A DNA stretch of 64,000 nucleotides from DATDFB01 sp035276475 (lineage in GTDB: Bacteria > Acidobacteriota > Thermoanaerobaculia > Gp7-AA8), in contig DATELQ010000016.1 of assembly GCA_035276475.1 (NCBI GenBank), forward strand, positions 46,443 through 110,442, in the 5' to 3' direction. A model generated the notes under the pieces. It searched no databases. It had not been told where the DNA came from and worked only from the letters and a program-made list of their open reading frames with translations. Of the stretch, positions 24,933 through 33,253 are shown piece by piece. The translations under genes were made by a program, and so were the position numbers. The stretch's first letter is position 1. Each line of letters starts with the position of its first letter.

Positions 24933-25517
24933 GTGATCATCGAGTGTCCGAGCTGCCACTCCCGCTACCAGTACGACGCGGAGCGCTTCGAGCGGAAGCC
25001 GTCGAAGAAGATCAAGTGCATGAAGTGCGCGACGATCTTCGAGATCAAGAACCCGGCCTTCTCGGCGCCGGACCCGGCGCCGCTCGCGCCCGACCGCTTC
25101 GAGCGCACGTTCACGCGCCGCGACGAGCCGAAGAAGCACGAGGACACGACCGAGCAGTCGCCGATCCCGGAAAAGAGCACGGATCAGTTGCCGGTGGAGC
25201 TGAAGCTGCCGGAGGGGAAGCGGATCTCGCTGGCGATCATCGCCGGCCCAGACTCCGGCTCGATGTACCGCGTGGAGAAGCCGCGCGTGACGATCGGCCG
25301 CTCGAACGCGGACCTGACGCTCAACGATACGGAAGCCTCGCGCCTGCACGCGGCGATCGAGGTGCGCGACTTCGTGATCCAGCTCCGCGACCTCGGCTCG
25401 ACGAACGGGACGCTCGTCGACGGGCAGAAGATCGGCGACGCGATGGAGCTTCAGGACAAGTCCGAATTTCAGGTGGGCGCGACGACTCTGATGTTGATCG
25501 TCACGGAAGACGCATAA
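24933..25517 (+). CDS. Zinc-finger and FHA-domain protein
   Basis: A 194-residue protein. The N-terminal MJ0042-type zinc finger (IECPSCHSRYQY ... KIKCMKCATIFEI) is followed by a disordered charged linker at about 50-95 and a C-terminal FHA domain (VTIGRSNADLTLND, SRLHAAIEV, LGSTNGTLVDG). FHA domains bind phosphothreonine, so it is likely a reader in Ser/Thr kinase signalling. The start is GTG 24933; an in-frame TTG at 24918 is possible. Several other FHA proteins are encoded at 59.5-64 kb. Confidence 0.88.
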   Translation: MIIECPSCHSRYQYDAERFERKPSKKIKCMKCATIFEIKNPAFSAPDPAPLAPDRFERTFTRRDEPKKHEDTTEQSPIPEKSTDQLPVELKLPEGKRISLAIIAGPDSGSMYRVEKPRVTIGRSNADLTLNDTEASRLHAAIEVRDFVIQLRDLGSTNGTLVDGQKIGDAMELQDKSEFQVGATTLMLIVTEDA

Positions 25518-25524
25518 TGCGCGA

Positions 25525-25599
25525 AGTGCTGAGTGCTGAGTTCTGAGTGCTGAGTTCCCGCCCGACTCAGCACTCAGCACTCAGCACTCAGCACTCAGC
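25525..25599. repeat. Mirrored 7-bp repeat array (GTGCTGA / TCAGCAC)
   Basis: The left arm is made of GTGCTGA heptamers (25525-25555) and the right arm of five TCAGCAC heptamers (25565-25599), so the block can fold into a long hairpin despite being low-complexity. It lies between the FHA gene and the ABC permease start. A 26-bp piece of the same heptamer occurs inside lhr at 36649-36673. Confidence 0.9.
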
Positions 25600-25603
25600 C
25601 GCC

Positions 25604-26395
25604 GTGGACGAACTAAAAAACCTATACCGTTACCGCCAACTCATAGCGGCATTAACCGCTCGTGATCTGAAGGCCCGCTACCGCGGCTCGATCCTCGGCT
25701 TTTTCTGGTCCCTCGCGAACCCGCTGCTCCTTCTCGGTATCTACACCCTCGCCTTCACCACCTTCTTCCCCTCGACCGTCGTCAAGCCCTACCCGCTCTT
25801 CCTCTTCACCGGCATCCTGCCGTGGACGTTCTTCTCCGCGGCGGTGCTGGAGTCGACGAGCTCGATCTCCACGAACGCGGCGCTGATCAAGAAAGTGATG
25901 TTCCCCGCCGAGGCGTTGCCCCTCGTCGTCGTCTTCTCGCACCTCGTCCACTTCGCGCTGGCGATTCCGATCCTTCTCCTCGCCCTCGGCATCTACGTCT
26001 TCCTCGGGCAGGCGGCGATCTCGTGGACGCTCGTCCTCGTCCCGATCCTGATGCTCTTCCAGACCGTCTTCGTGGCCGGCATCGCCATGGTCATCTCCTC
26101 GGCTGCCGTGCTCCTGCGCGACCTTCGCGACATCGTCGCCAACCTCATGACCCTCGGCTTTTTTCTCACGCCGATCATCTATCTCATCGACCGCATCGAC
26201 TCCCGCCTCTGGCGCGCTCTCTTGCGGCTCAACCCGATGACGCCGTTCGTCGTCGCGTACCAGGACGTGATCTTCTTCGGCCATCTCCCCGGCGCCGCCG
26301 ACACGTTCCTCATCGTCGCCTACTCGCTCGCCGCTCTCGGCGCCGGCCTGCTCGTCTTCGAGCGGCTGCGCGACACGCTCGCGGAGGCGATTTGA
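25604..26395 (+). CDS. ABC-2 type permease, polysaccharide exporter (Wzm-like)
   Basis: A 263-residue permease with about six membrane helices, starting LTARDLKARYRGSILGFFW, the classic entry of TagG/Wzm/KpsM permeases. It ends a base-overlap before the ATPase gene (TTGA). The start is GTG 25604 (VDELKNLYRYR); the longer frame would translate the heptamer repeat and is unlikely. With the next gene it forms an exporter for a lipid-linked polysaccharide. Confidence 0.9.
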   Translation: MDELKNLYRYRQLIAALTARDLKARYRGSILGFFWSLANPLLLLGIYTLAFTTFFPSTVVKPYPLFLFTGILPWTFFSAAVLESTSSISTNAALIKKVMFPAEALPLVVVFSHLVHFALAIPILLLALGIYVFLGQAAISWTLVLVPILMLFQTVFVAGIAMVISSAAVLLRDLRDIVANLMTLGFFLTPIIYLIDRIDSRLWRALLRLNPMTPFVVAYQDVIFFGHLPGAADTFLIVAYSLAALGAGLLVFERLRDTLAEAI

Positions 26396-27699
26396 GCTAC
26401 GCGATCGCCCTCGACCGCGTGTCGAAGTCGTACCGGCTGTGGGGCCGGCGCTCGCAATTCGCCACGCTGAAGAGCGCGCTCCTGAAGCGCGATCTGAAGC
26501 TCGCCCCCGAGGCGACCGTGCCGGCGGTGAAGGAAGTGTCGTTCGCCGTCGACAGGGGCGAAGCCTTCGGCATCGTCGGCCGCAACGGCTCGGGGAAGTC
26601 GACGCTGCTGAAGATCATCTCCGGCATCCTCAAGCCGACGTCCGGCCGCGTCAGCGTGAACGGCCGCATCGCCGCGCTGATCGAGCTTGGCGCCGGCTTC
26701 CATCCGGAGATCACCGGCCGCGAGAACATCTACATCAACGGCATCATGCTCGGGCTCTCGCGCCGCGAGATCGACGCGCGCTTCGACCGCATCGTGGCCT
26801 TCTCCGGCATCGCCGACTTCATCGACCAGCCGGTGAAGACGTATTCGTCCGGCATGTACGTGCGGCTCGGCTTCGCCGTGGCAGTGCACGTCGATCCCGA
26901 CATTCTGCTGATCGATGAAGTGCTCTCCGTCGGCGACGAAGAGTTCTCGGCAAAGTGCATCGCCAAGATTCAGGAGATGAAGTACCGCGGCGTGACGCTC
27001 GTCTTCGTCACGCACCAGTTGGATCAGGTGCGGAATCTCTGCGACCGCGCGCTGTGGCTCGATCATGGGGAGACGGCACAGATCGGCGATCCGGTGCGCG
27101 TCGTCGACGCCTACCTGCAGCAGGTGGCTGCACCCCAGGCCGCGCAGGCAGAGGCGCCGAAACCGGAGCAGAAACAACCGGACGAAGAGGAGCGCTTCGG
27201 CTCCGGCGAGGTGATCCTCAAGCGCGTCGCCCTCACCGATCACAAAGGCCGCGAGCTCGTGGCCCTCGGCGCCGGCAGCGCGGTGGCGATCGAGATGGAT
27301 TTCGAGGTCCGCGTCCCCCAGGACGACTTCGTCTTCGGCCTCGGTATCTACCACGCGGACGGCACGAACGTGTACGGCACGAACACGGACCTGGAGGGCT
27401 TCGCGCCGGAGCGCCTCGAGGCGAATGGGCGCGTGCGCTTCGTCGTGTCGTCGCTCGACCTCGTGGCTGGGCAGTACCGCGTCGACGCCGCCGTGCACAC
27501 GCGGAACGGCCGCTCGTTCGACTACCGCCGCGGCGTGCTGCGCTTCGTGGTCGGCTCGCGCGTACACGACACCGGGGTCTATCGGCCGAAGCACTCGTGG
27601 CAGTTCGAGGGCGGCATCGCGTTCAAGTCGACCGATACGAAGCAGAACGTGCCGGCGCCGATCGCCGAGGCTATCGAGAGCGCGAAGAAGAAGCGGTAG
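26392..27699 (+). CDS. ABC transporter ATP-binding protein with Wzt-type C-terminal domain
   Basis: A 435-residue protein. The ATPase domain has GRNGSGKST (Walker A), YSSGMYVRLGFA (signature), ILLIDEVLSVGDEEF (Walker B) and FVTHQ (switch His). From about residue 270 a beta-sandwich domain (GEVILKRVALTD, VFGLGIYHADG, GQYRVDAAVHTRNG) matches the glycan-recognition domain of Wzt proteins. The start is a TTG overlapping the permease stop, with GGAGG upstream. Together they export an O-antigen-like polymer across the inner membrane. The glycosyltransferase gene next door supports a surface-polysaccharide role. Confidence 0.93.
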   Translation: MSYAIALDRVSKSYRLWGRRSQFATLKSALLKRDLKLAPEATVPAVKEVSFAVDRGEAFGIVGRNGSGKSTLLKIISGILKPTSGRVSVNGRIAALIELGAGFHPEITGRENIYINGIMLGLSRREIDARFDRIVAFSGIADFIDQPVKTYSSGMYVRLGFAVAVHVDPDILLIDEVLSVGDEEFSAKCIAKIQEMKYRGVTLVFVTHQLDQVRNLCDRALWLDHGETAQIGDPVRVVDAYLQQVAAPQAAQAEAPKPEQKQPDEEERFGSGEVILKRVALTDHKGRELVALGAGSAVAIEMDFEVRVPQDDFVFGLGIYHADGTNVYGTNTDLEGFAPERLEANGRVRFVVSSLDLVAGQYRVDAAVHTRNGRSFDYRRGVLRFVVGSRVHDTGVYRPKHSWQFEGGIAFKSTDTKQNVPAPIAEAIESAKKKR

Positions 27700-28531
27700 G
27701 TTTCATCCACGGAAGCTCCCACCGCTCCTCCTCGACGTCCAGCTTCGGCAGCGGCACCGGCTTGCCGAGCCGCTTCAGCCACATGAACTCCCACAGCTTC
27801 GCGTACTTCCAGAACGTGTAATAGACGTGCATGCCGACGGAGATCGCGCCGCGCGCGCCGTCGAGGAAGCCGAAGTTGAGGAAGTAGTCGCGCACGAACT
27901 TGCCGAGGGGGTGGCCGATGATGCCAAAAAGGTTCGTCGTCTTCCCGTCGATGAACATCTGCGCGGCGGCCCAGTTCGCGTAGCGCGTCATCTTGGCGAT
28001 CATGTGGTCGAAGGCGCGGATGTAGTAGTGGTCCATCTTGTACCGCAGCCGGCCGGTCTCGCCGTCGACGAGCAGGTCGGCGTGCACGCGCTTGTTCGGG
28101 TAGCGGGCGTGCTCGCGGTGAAAGAGGCGCGTGACGCGGTCGCGCTGCAGGCCGCTGAAGCGCACCGGCTTCCCCATCATGAAGTTGAGGCGCCCGACCG
28201 AGTAGGCCCACCGGTCGAGCGGCCCGGCGAGCGTGCGCAGCAGCTCGTCGCGCAGCTTCGGCGTCACGCGCTCGTCCGCGTCGATGATGAAGATCCAGTC
28301 GTGCGCGGCGCGGTCGATGGCGTAGTTCTTCTGCGACGCGGCGCCGAGGTATTCGCGCTGCTCGATGCGCACGCCCGGGAAGCGCTGGCGGATGAGCTCC
28401 ACGCTGCCGTCGGTCGAGAACGAGTCCATGACGTAGATCTCGTCCGCCCACTCGACCGAGCGGATGCAGTCCTCGATGTAGTCGCGCTCGTTGAGGATGT
28501 GAATGATTGCCGACACCTTCGGGCGGGCCAT
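27671..28531 (-). CDS. Glycosyltransferase family 2 (WaaE/KdtX-like)
   Basis: A 286-residue GT-A enzyme: VSAIIHILNERDYIEDCI, VMDSFSTDG, the metal-binding FIIDADERVTP, then a C-terminal region with FMMGKPVRF and helices near YFLNFGFLDG. This is the layout of the WaaE/lgtF-like family that adds sugars to LPS core or related lipids. The start ATG 28531 (MARPKVS) is chosen because similarity begins there. The 3' end overlaps the convergent ABC ATPase by 29 bp. Confidence 0.9.
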   Translation of the reverse strand: MARPKVSAIIHILNERDYIEDCIRSVEWADEIYVMDSFSTDGSVELIRQRFPGVRIEQREYLGAASQKNYAIDRAAHDWIFIIDADERVTPKLRDELLRTLAGPLDRWAYSVGRLNFMMGKPVRFSGLQRDRVTRLFHREHARYPNKRVHADLLVDGETGRLRYKMDHYYIRAFDHMIAKMTRYANWAAAQMFIDGKTTNLFGIIGHPLGKFVRDYFLNFGFLDGARGAISVGMHVYYTFWKYAKLWEFMWLKRLGKPVPLPKLDVEEERWELPWMKPTASSSRSR

Positions 28532-28563
28532 GACGGGCGGCGATTTTACGCCATACTTTGCGC

Positions 28564-30531
28564 ATGAAACGGCTGCCACTTCTGCTTGTTTTTCTCGCCG
28601 CCACCGCCGTCGCCGCCCCGCGCCACTACACGATGAAGATGGGCGCGAACCGCGCCGGCGACATGAACGTGACAGCCGTGGGCGGGAAGAGCGTCGTCGA
28701 CTTCGAGTTCAACGACCGCGGCCGCGGCCCGAAAACGCACGCCGTCTACACGCTCGACAAGAGCGGGCTTCCCATCGACGTCACCATCACCGGCAACGAC
28801 TACCTCAAGTCGCCCGTCAGCGAGCGCTTCACGATGAAGGACGGCGTGGCCACGTGGAAGAACGGAGCCGAGGAGGGGACGTCGAAGACGCGCGGCTTCT
28901 ACATCAGCATGTACGGGCCGCCCGAAGAGATGGGGATGCTCGCCCGCGCGCTGCTGAAGGCACCGAACAAGACGCTGCCGCTGCTGCCCGCAGGACAGGC
29001 CTCGATCCGCAAGCTGACCGAGGCCACCGTCACGCACGAGGGGAAGAAGAAGCACGTCACCGCGTACGCGATCACGGGCCTCGGCTTCGAGCCGTATTCC
29101 GAGTGGTACGACGATGACGCGCAGCTCTTCGCCGACGCGTCGTCGTGGGCGCAGATCGTCGTCGACCCCTGGATGCCGGTCGCCGAGGACCTCGTCAAGC
29201 GCGCCGAGAAAGCGCGCGACGCCGAGGTCGCGAAGATCGCCCAGCGCCTCACGCACACGCCGAAGGACGGCGTCCTCGCCGTCACCAACGCGCGGCTCTT
29301 CGACCCGGCCACGCTGAAGGTCACGCCGAACACGACGATCCTGGTGCGCGGCAACCGCATCGAGGCCGTCGGGACCGACGTCGCCGTGCCGGCCGAGGCG
29401 ATGCGCATCGACGCCGCGGGCAAGACCGTCATCCCCGGCCTCTGGGACATGCACGTCCACCTCGGCGGCACCGACGGGTTGCTGCACATCGGCAACGGCG
29501 TCACGACCGTGCGCGACCTCGCCAACGACATCGACTACCTGCAGGGGCTGCGCAAGAAGTTCGACAGCGGCGAAGCCATCGGGCCGCGCGTGCTGATGGC
29601 CGGCTTCATCGACGGGCCGGGGCCGTACGCCGGGCCGACGAAGGTGCTGGTCGACAAGCCCGAAGACGCGGTGAAGTGGGTCGAGAAGTACAAGTCGCTC
29701 GGCTACGAGCAGATCAAGATCTACAGTTCCGTGAAGCCGGAGCTCGTGCCGGTCATCGCCAAGCGCGCGCACGAGCTGGGGCTGCGCGTCAGCGGCCACG
29801 TGCCCGCGTACATGCGCGCCGAGGATGCCGTGCGCGCCGGCTACGACGAGATCCAGCACGCGAATTTCCTGATGCTGCAGTTCTGGCCGGACGTGAAGGA
29901 CACGCGCACGCCGGCGCGCTTCACCGCCGTGGCCGAGCGTGGCGCGGCGCTCGACTACTCCTCCCCCGAGGCGCGCGCGTTCATCGACCTCTTGAAGGAG
30001 CACCACACCGTCTCCGACCCGACCGTCACGGCGTTCGAGGGGATGTTCGTGGCCCGCAAAGGGGAGATCTCGCCGCCCTTCGCGGCGATCGCCGACCGCC
30101 TGCCGCCGCAGGTGCGCCGCGGCGCGCTGACCGGCGGGCTGCCGATTCCGGAAGGGAAAGACCAGACGTACCGCGACTCGTTCAAGAAGATGCTGGAGCT
30201 GGTCGGGCTGATGTACCGCGAAGGCATCACCATCGTCGCCGGCACCGACGACCTTCCCGGCTTCATGCTGCACCGTGAGCTCGAGAGCTACGTGACCGCC
30301 GGAATCCCGCCGGCCGAGGTGCTGCGCATCGCCACGCTCGGCGCGGCCACGGTGATGCACCACGAGAAGGATCTCGGCTCCGTCGAGGCCGGAAAGTTCG
30401 CCGACTTCGACATCATCGACGGCGATCCGACGACGAACATCAGCGACGTGCGCAAGGTGCGCACGATCGTGAAGGATGGGAAGGTGTTCGACGCCGCAGA
30501 GATCGATAAGGAACTTGGCGTGCTCCCATGA
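28564..30531 (+). CDS. Secreted amidohydrolase (imidazolonepropionase-like)
   Basis: A 655-residue protein. Signal peptide 1-18 (LLLVFLAATAVAAP), an N-terminal beta-rich domain of about 200 residues without clear homology, then the TIM-barrel metal-dependent hydrolase: MHVHLGG (first metal His pair), a Lys in QIKIYSS, SGHVP, IQHAN and a catalytic Asp in AGTDD. A C-terminal beta part returns to the urease-like sandwich (AGKFADFDIIDGDP). Such enzymes cleave cyclic amides or dipeptides. The stop overlaps the aminopeptidase start (ATGA), so the two likely act together on peptides outside the cytoplasm. Confidence 0.88.
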   Translation: MKRLPLLLVFLAATAVAAPRHYTMKMGANRAGDMNVTAVGGKSVVDFEFNDRGRGPKTHAVYTLDKSGLPIDVTITGNDYLKSPVSERFTMKDGVATWKNGAEEGTSKTRGFYISMYGPPEEMGMLARALLKAPNKTLPLLPAGQASIRKLTEATVTHEGKKKHVTAYAITGLGFEPYSEWYDDDAQLFADASSWAQIVVDPWMPVAEDLVKRAEKARDAEVAKIAQRLTHTPKDGVLAVTNARLFDPATLKVTPNTTILVRGNRIEAVGTDVAVPAEAMRIDAAGKTVIPGLWDMHVHLGGTDGLLHIGNGVTTVRDLANDIDYLQGLRKKFDSGEAIGPRVLMAGFIDGPGPYAGPTKVLVDKPEDAVKWVEKYKSLGYEQIKIYSSVKPELVPVIAKRAHELGLRVSGHVPAYMRAEDAVRAGYDEIQHANFLMLQFWPDVKDTRTPARFTAVAERGAALDYSSPEARAFIDLLKEHHTVSDPTVTAFEGMFVARKGEISPPFAAIADRLPPQVRRGALTGGLPIPEGKDQTYRDSFKKMLELVGLMYREGITIVAGTDDLPGFMLHRELESYVTAGIPPAEVLRIATLGAATVMHHEKDLGSVEAGKFADFDIIDGDPTTNISDVRKVRTIVKDGKVFDAAEIDKELGVLP

Positions 30532-32354
30532 AAACCCGGCGGATCCTCCTCCTCGTCCTTGTCCTCCTCACACCCGCGGCGGCGCGCCGAAGAGCGGTCG
30601 CGCCTCCGGAGGGGCGGCAGCCGATCGCCGACGTCTTCAGCGCTGCGAACCCGCACGCCGTGACGTCGACGCACCTCTCGCTCGACCTCACCGTCGACTT
30701 CGACCAGCAGGTGCTCCGCGGCTCCGTCACGCACACGCTGCTGAACCGCAGCGGCGCGCGGCAGCTCATCCTCGACACGAACGGCCTCGACGTCGACAGC
30801 GTGACGGCCGACGGCGCGGCCACGACGTGGTCGTACGGCACGCCGGCGCTCAACGGGACGCCGATGATCATCGACATCGAGCCGCGCACGCAGTCGGTGC
30901 GCATCGACTACCGCACGCGCCCGACCGCGAACGGCCTGCGCTGGTTCACCGCGCAGCAGACGCGCGCCGGCGCGATGCCCGCGATCTGGAGCGAGAACGA
31001 GCCCGACTTCGCGCGCAGCTGGATTCCGCTGCAGGACACGCCGGCGGTGCGCATCACGTACGACGCCACGATTCACGTGCCGCAGGGCGAGCTGGCGCTG
31101 ATGAGCGCCGCGAACAATCCGACGTCGACGAACGCGACGGGCCTCTACGCGTTCTCGATGCCGCATCCGATCCCGTCGTACCTCATCGCGCTGACGGTGG
31201 CGCGCTACGAGTTCCGCTCCGTCGGCGACCGCACGGGCGTCTACGCCGAGCAAGGCTTGGGCGACGACGCCGCGTACGAGATGCAGTTCCTCCCCGACAT
31301 GCTGCACGCCGCCGAGAGCGTGATGGGGGTCTACCCGTTCGAGCGCTACGACCTAGTCTTCCCGCCGCGCTTCACCGGCGGGATGGAGAACCCGGAGCTG
31401 AATTTCATCAGCCAGGATGCGGTGACGGGCAATCATCCGGCGGTCGTGCCGCCGAGCGGCCTGATCGCGCACGAGCTGTCGCACTCGTGGTTCGGCGACC
31501 GGATGACCTGCGCGGAGTGGAACGACCTCTGGCTCAACGAAAGCTTCGCCACGTACTACACGAAGCGCGTCGAGGAGGCGATGGGGGCCGCGGAGCAGGC
31601 TGAGTTCGAGCTGGCGGCCGACCGCAGCGCGCTCGATCAGTACCTCGCCTCGGGGCCGTCGCCGCGCCTCACCGTGCTGCACCGCACGTTCATCGGCGCG
31701 GAGCGGCCGCAGTTCACGATCATCTGGTACCAGAAGGGGGAGATGTTCCTGAAGACGCTCGAGGACCGCATGGGCCGCAGCGCCTTCGACGCGGCGATCT
31801 CGGACTACGAGCGCATCCATCCATTCCACTGGGTCGACGACGTGGAGTTCAAGTCGACGTTCGACCGCACGGACCTGAAGATCGACGACTGGCTCTACGG
31901 CAGCGGCCTGCCGTCGAACGCGTCGCCGCCGCCGAATTCGTCGATCGGCGCGCGCGTCACCACGCAGGCGAATGCGTTCCACAACGGTACGAAAGCGTCG
32001 TCGCTCAACACCGCCGGGTGGCGCACCGACATCGAGTTCCGCTACTTCCTGCAGCTCATCCAGGACGTGACCGTGCCGCGGATGGCGGAGCTCGACGCCG
32101 CCTTCCACTTCTCGCAGCTCAACACGCCGCCGGTGTTCTGGCTGCTCGCCGCGGCGAAGTCGCTCGACGCGAACAGCCGGACGCTTTTGGATCGGTACCT
32201 GGCGGTGGGAACGCCGGCGTCGCTCTCGGTGTGGAACCAGCTGGCGCAGACGAACAACGGGCGGACGTACGCGGTGGGGGTGTTCAATCAGGTGCGGGTG
32301 AAGTATGACGCGAATACTGAGAAGACAATCGCGGGCCTGCTACACGTGAGTTAG
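30528..32354 (+). CDS. M1-family aminopeptidase, exported
   Basis: A 608-residue zinc aminopeptidase. Signal peptide 1-20; N-terminal beta domain; the substrate motif GGMENPELNF; zinc site His315-Glu316-x-x-His319 in HELSHSWFGD and Glu338 in LNESFATYY; a C-terminal helical region like the leukotriene-A4-hydrolase subgroup. It removes N-terminal residues from peptides. It is translationally coupled to the amidohydrolase and ends in the mirrored-repeat terminator region. Confidence 0.93.
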   Translation: MKTRRILLLVLVLLTPAAARRRAVAPPEGRQPIADVFSAANPHAVTSTHLSLDLTVDFDQQVLRGSVTHTLLNRSGARQLILDTNGLDVDSVTADGAATTWSYGTPALNGTPMIIDIEPRTQSVRIDYRTRPTANGLRWFTAQQTRAGAMPAIWSENEPDFARSWIPLQDTPAVRITYDATIHVPQGELALMSAANNPTSTNATGLYAFSMPHPIPSYLIALTVARYEFRSVGDRTGVYAEQGLGDDAAYEMQFLPDMLHAAESVMGVYPFERYDLVFPPRFTGGMENPELNFISQDAVTGNHPAVVPPSGLIAHELSHSWFGDRMTCAEWNDLWLNESFATYYTKRVEEAMGAAEQAEFELAADRSALDQYLASGPSPRLTVLHRTFIGAERPQFTIIWYQKGEMFLKTLEDRMGRSAFDAAISDYERIHPFHWVDDVEFKSTFDRTDLKIDDWLYGSGLPSNASPPPNSSIGARVTTQANAFHNGTKASSLNTAGWRTDIEFRYFLQLIQDVTVPRMAELDAAFHFSQLNTPPVFWLLAAAKSLDANSRTLLDRYLAVGTPASLSVWNQLAQTNNGRTYAVGVFNQVRVKYDANTEKTIAGLLHVS

Positions 32355-32440
32355 GTTGTTAGGTTGTTAGGTTCTTAAGTTTATAAACCTAAGAACCTAA
32401 CAACCTAAGAACCTAACAACCCAAGAACCTAAGAACCTAC
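32351..32440. repeat. Mirrored repeat array (TTAGGTTG / CAACCTAA) between convergent genes
   Basis: Three TTAGGTTG-type units on the left face a run of CTAAGAAC and CTAACAAC units on the right, giving a long AT-containing hairpin that spans the two convergent stops. It is probably a bidirectional terminator built from short tandem repeats, like the blocks at 14629 and 25525. Confidence 0.88.
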
Positions 32441-33207
32441 AACGTGTAGTTCTTCTCCAACAACACCCGCGCCCGCCGGTCGCGAAGGTTCCGGATCTGC
32501 GACTCGATGTCGCGCTCGAACGGAATCTTCCGGTGGCTCGCGTACACCGGCGCGTCGACGGTGATCTTCTTCAGCTCGTCGCCGAACGTCTGCGGCGTCA
32601 GGTGCGCGGAGTCGTCGGCGAGCGACTGCTGGTCATTCGGGAACGACGCCTCCGTCACCACCGCGACGACGTTCGGCGTCGCGTTCGTCCGCTTCCAGAT
32701 GTTCGTCGTCGGCGCGGTGTCGCCGGTGAAGACGATGGCCTGGTTGTTGAGCTCCACGATCACGCCCGAGGCGGGGATCTGGTGGTCGACCGGCACCGGC
32801 GTCATGGCCACGTCGCCGAACGTGATCTTCTTTCCCGGCGCCAACGCGCGGTAGACCACGGGCGGCTTGCCGCTGTGCGGCGACATCAGCTCCGCGAAAT
32901 CGGGCCAGACGATGCCGTTGAAGACGTGCTGGTGCAGCAGCTCCATCACGTCCTTGGCCGCGAAGATCGTCAGCGGCCCGACGGCCTGGGCGTGGCGGTT
33001 GACGATGAGGTGCGGGAGGTCGCGGATGTGGTCGGCGTGCGAATGGGTGATGAAAACGGCCTGAATGCGCGCCTGCTGCGCCAGAGAAAGCTTCGAGGTC
33101 AGCGTACCGGCATCGACCGCCAGCCAGTCGTCGATCAGATAGCCCGTCAGGTTGTGTTCCGCATCCGACGCGCCGTACGCGCCGAGGACCTTCAGCCGCA
33201 TTCCCAT
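32437..33207 (-). CDS. Metallo-beta-lactamase-fold hydrolase, class-II cyclic-nucleotide PDE-like
   Basis: A 256-residue protein: EHNLTGYLIDD, DAGTLTSKL, the metal motif THSHADHIRDLPHL, VDHQIPASGV and FTGDTAPTTN, with a final His in YASHRKI. The HLTGYLI-DAGT start and HSHADHI resemble class-II cAMP phosphodiesterases more than RNase Z or glyoxalase II. A cyclic-nucleotide substrate is possible and would pair with the cyclase at 59546, but the two are far apart. The start could also be ATG 33201 (MRLKVLG). Confidence 0.8.
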   Translation of the reverse strand: MGMRLKVLGAYGASDAEHNLTGYLIDDWLAVDAGTLTSKLSLAQQARIQAVFITHSHADHIRDLPHLIVNRHAQAVGPLTIFAAKDVMELLHQHVFNGIVWPDFAELMSPHSGKPPVVYRALAPGKKITFGDVAMTPVPVDHQIPASGVIVELNNQAIVFTGDTAPTTNIWKRTNATPNVVAVVTEASFPNDQQSLADDSAHLTPQTFGDELKKITVDAPVYASHRKIPFERDIESQIRNLRDRRARVLLEKNYTL

Positions 33208-33253
33208 CCCTTCGCTCTGTCGTCGCCTGGGGACGGCTACTATTGTTGCATAG

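Noticed and set aside
26320..27594. Long frame opposite the Wzt-like gene
   Set aside because: Antisense artefact; no recognisable domain.
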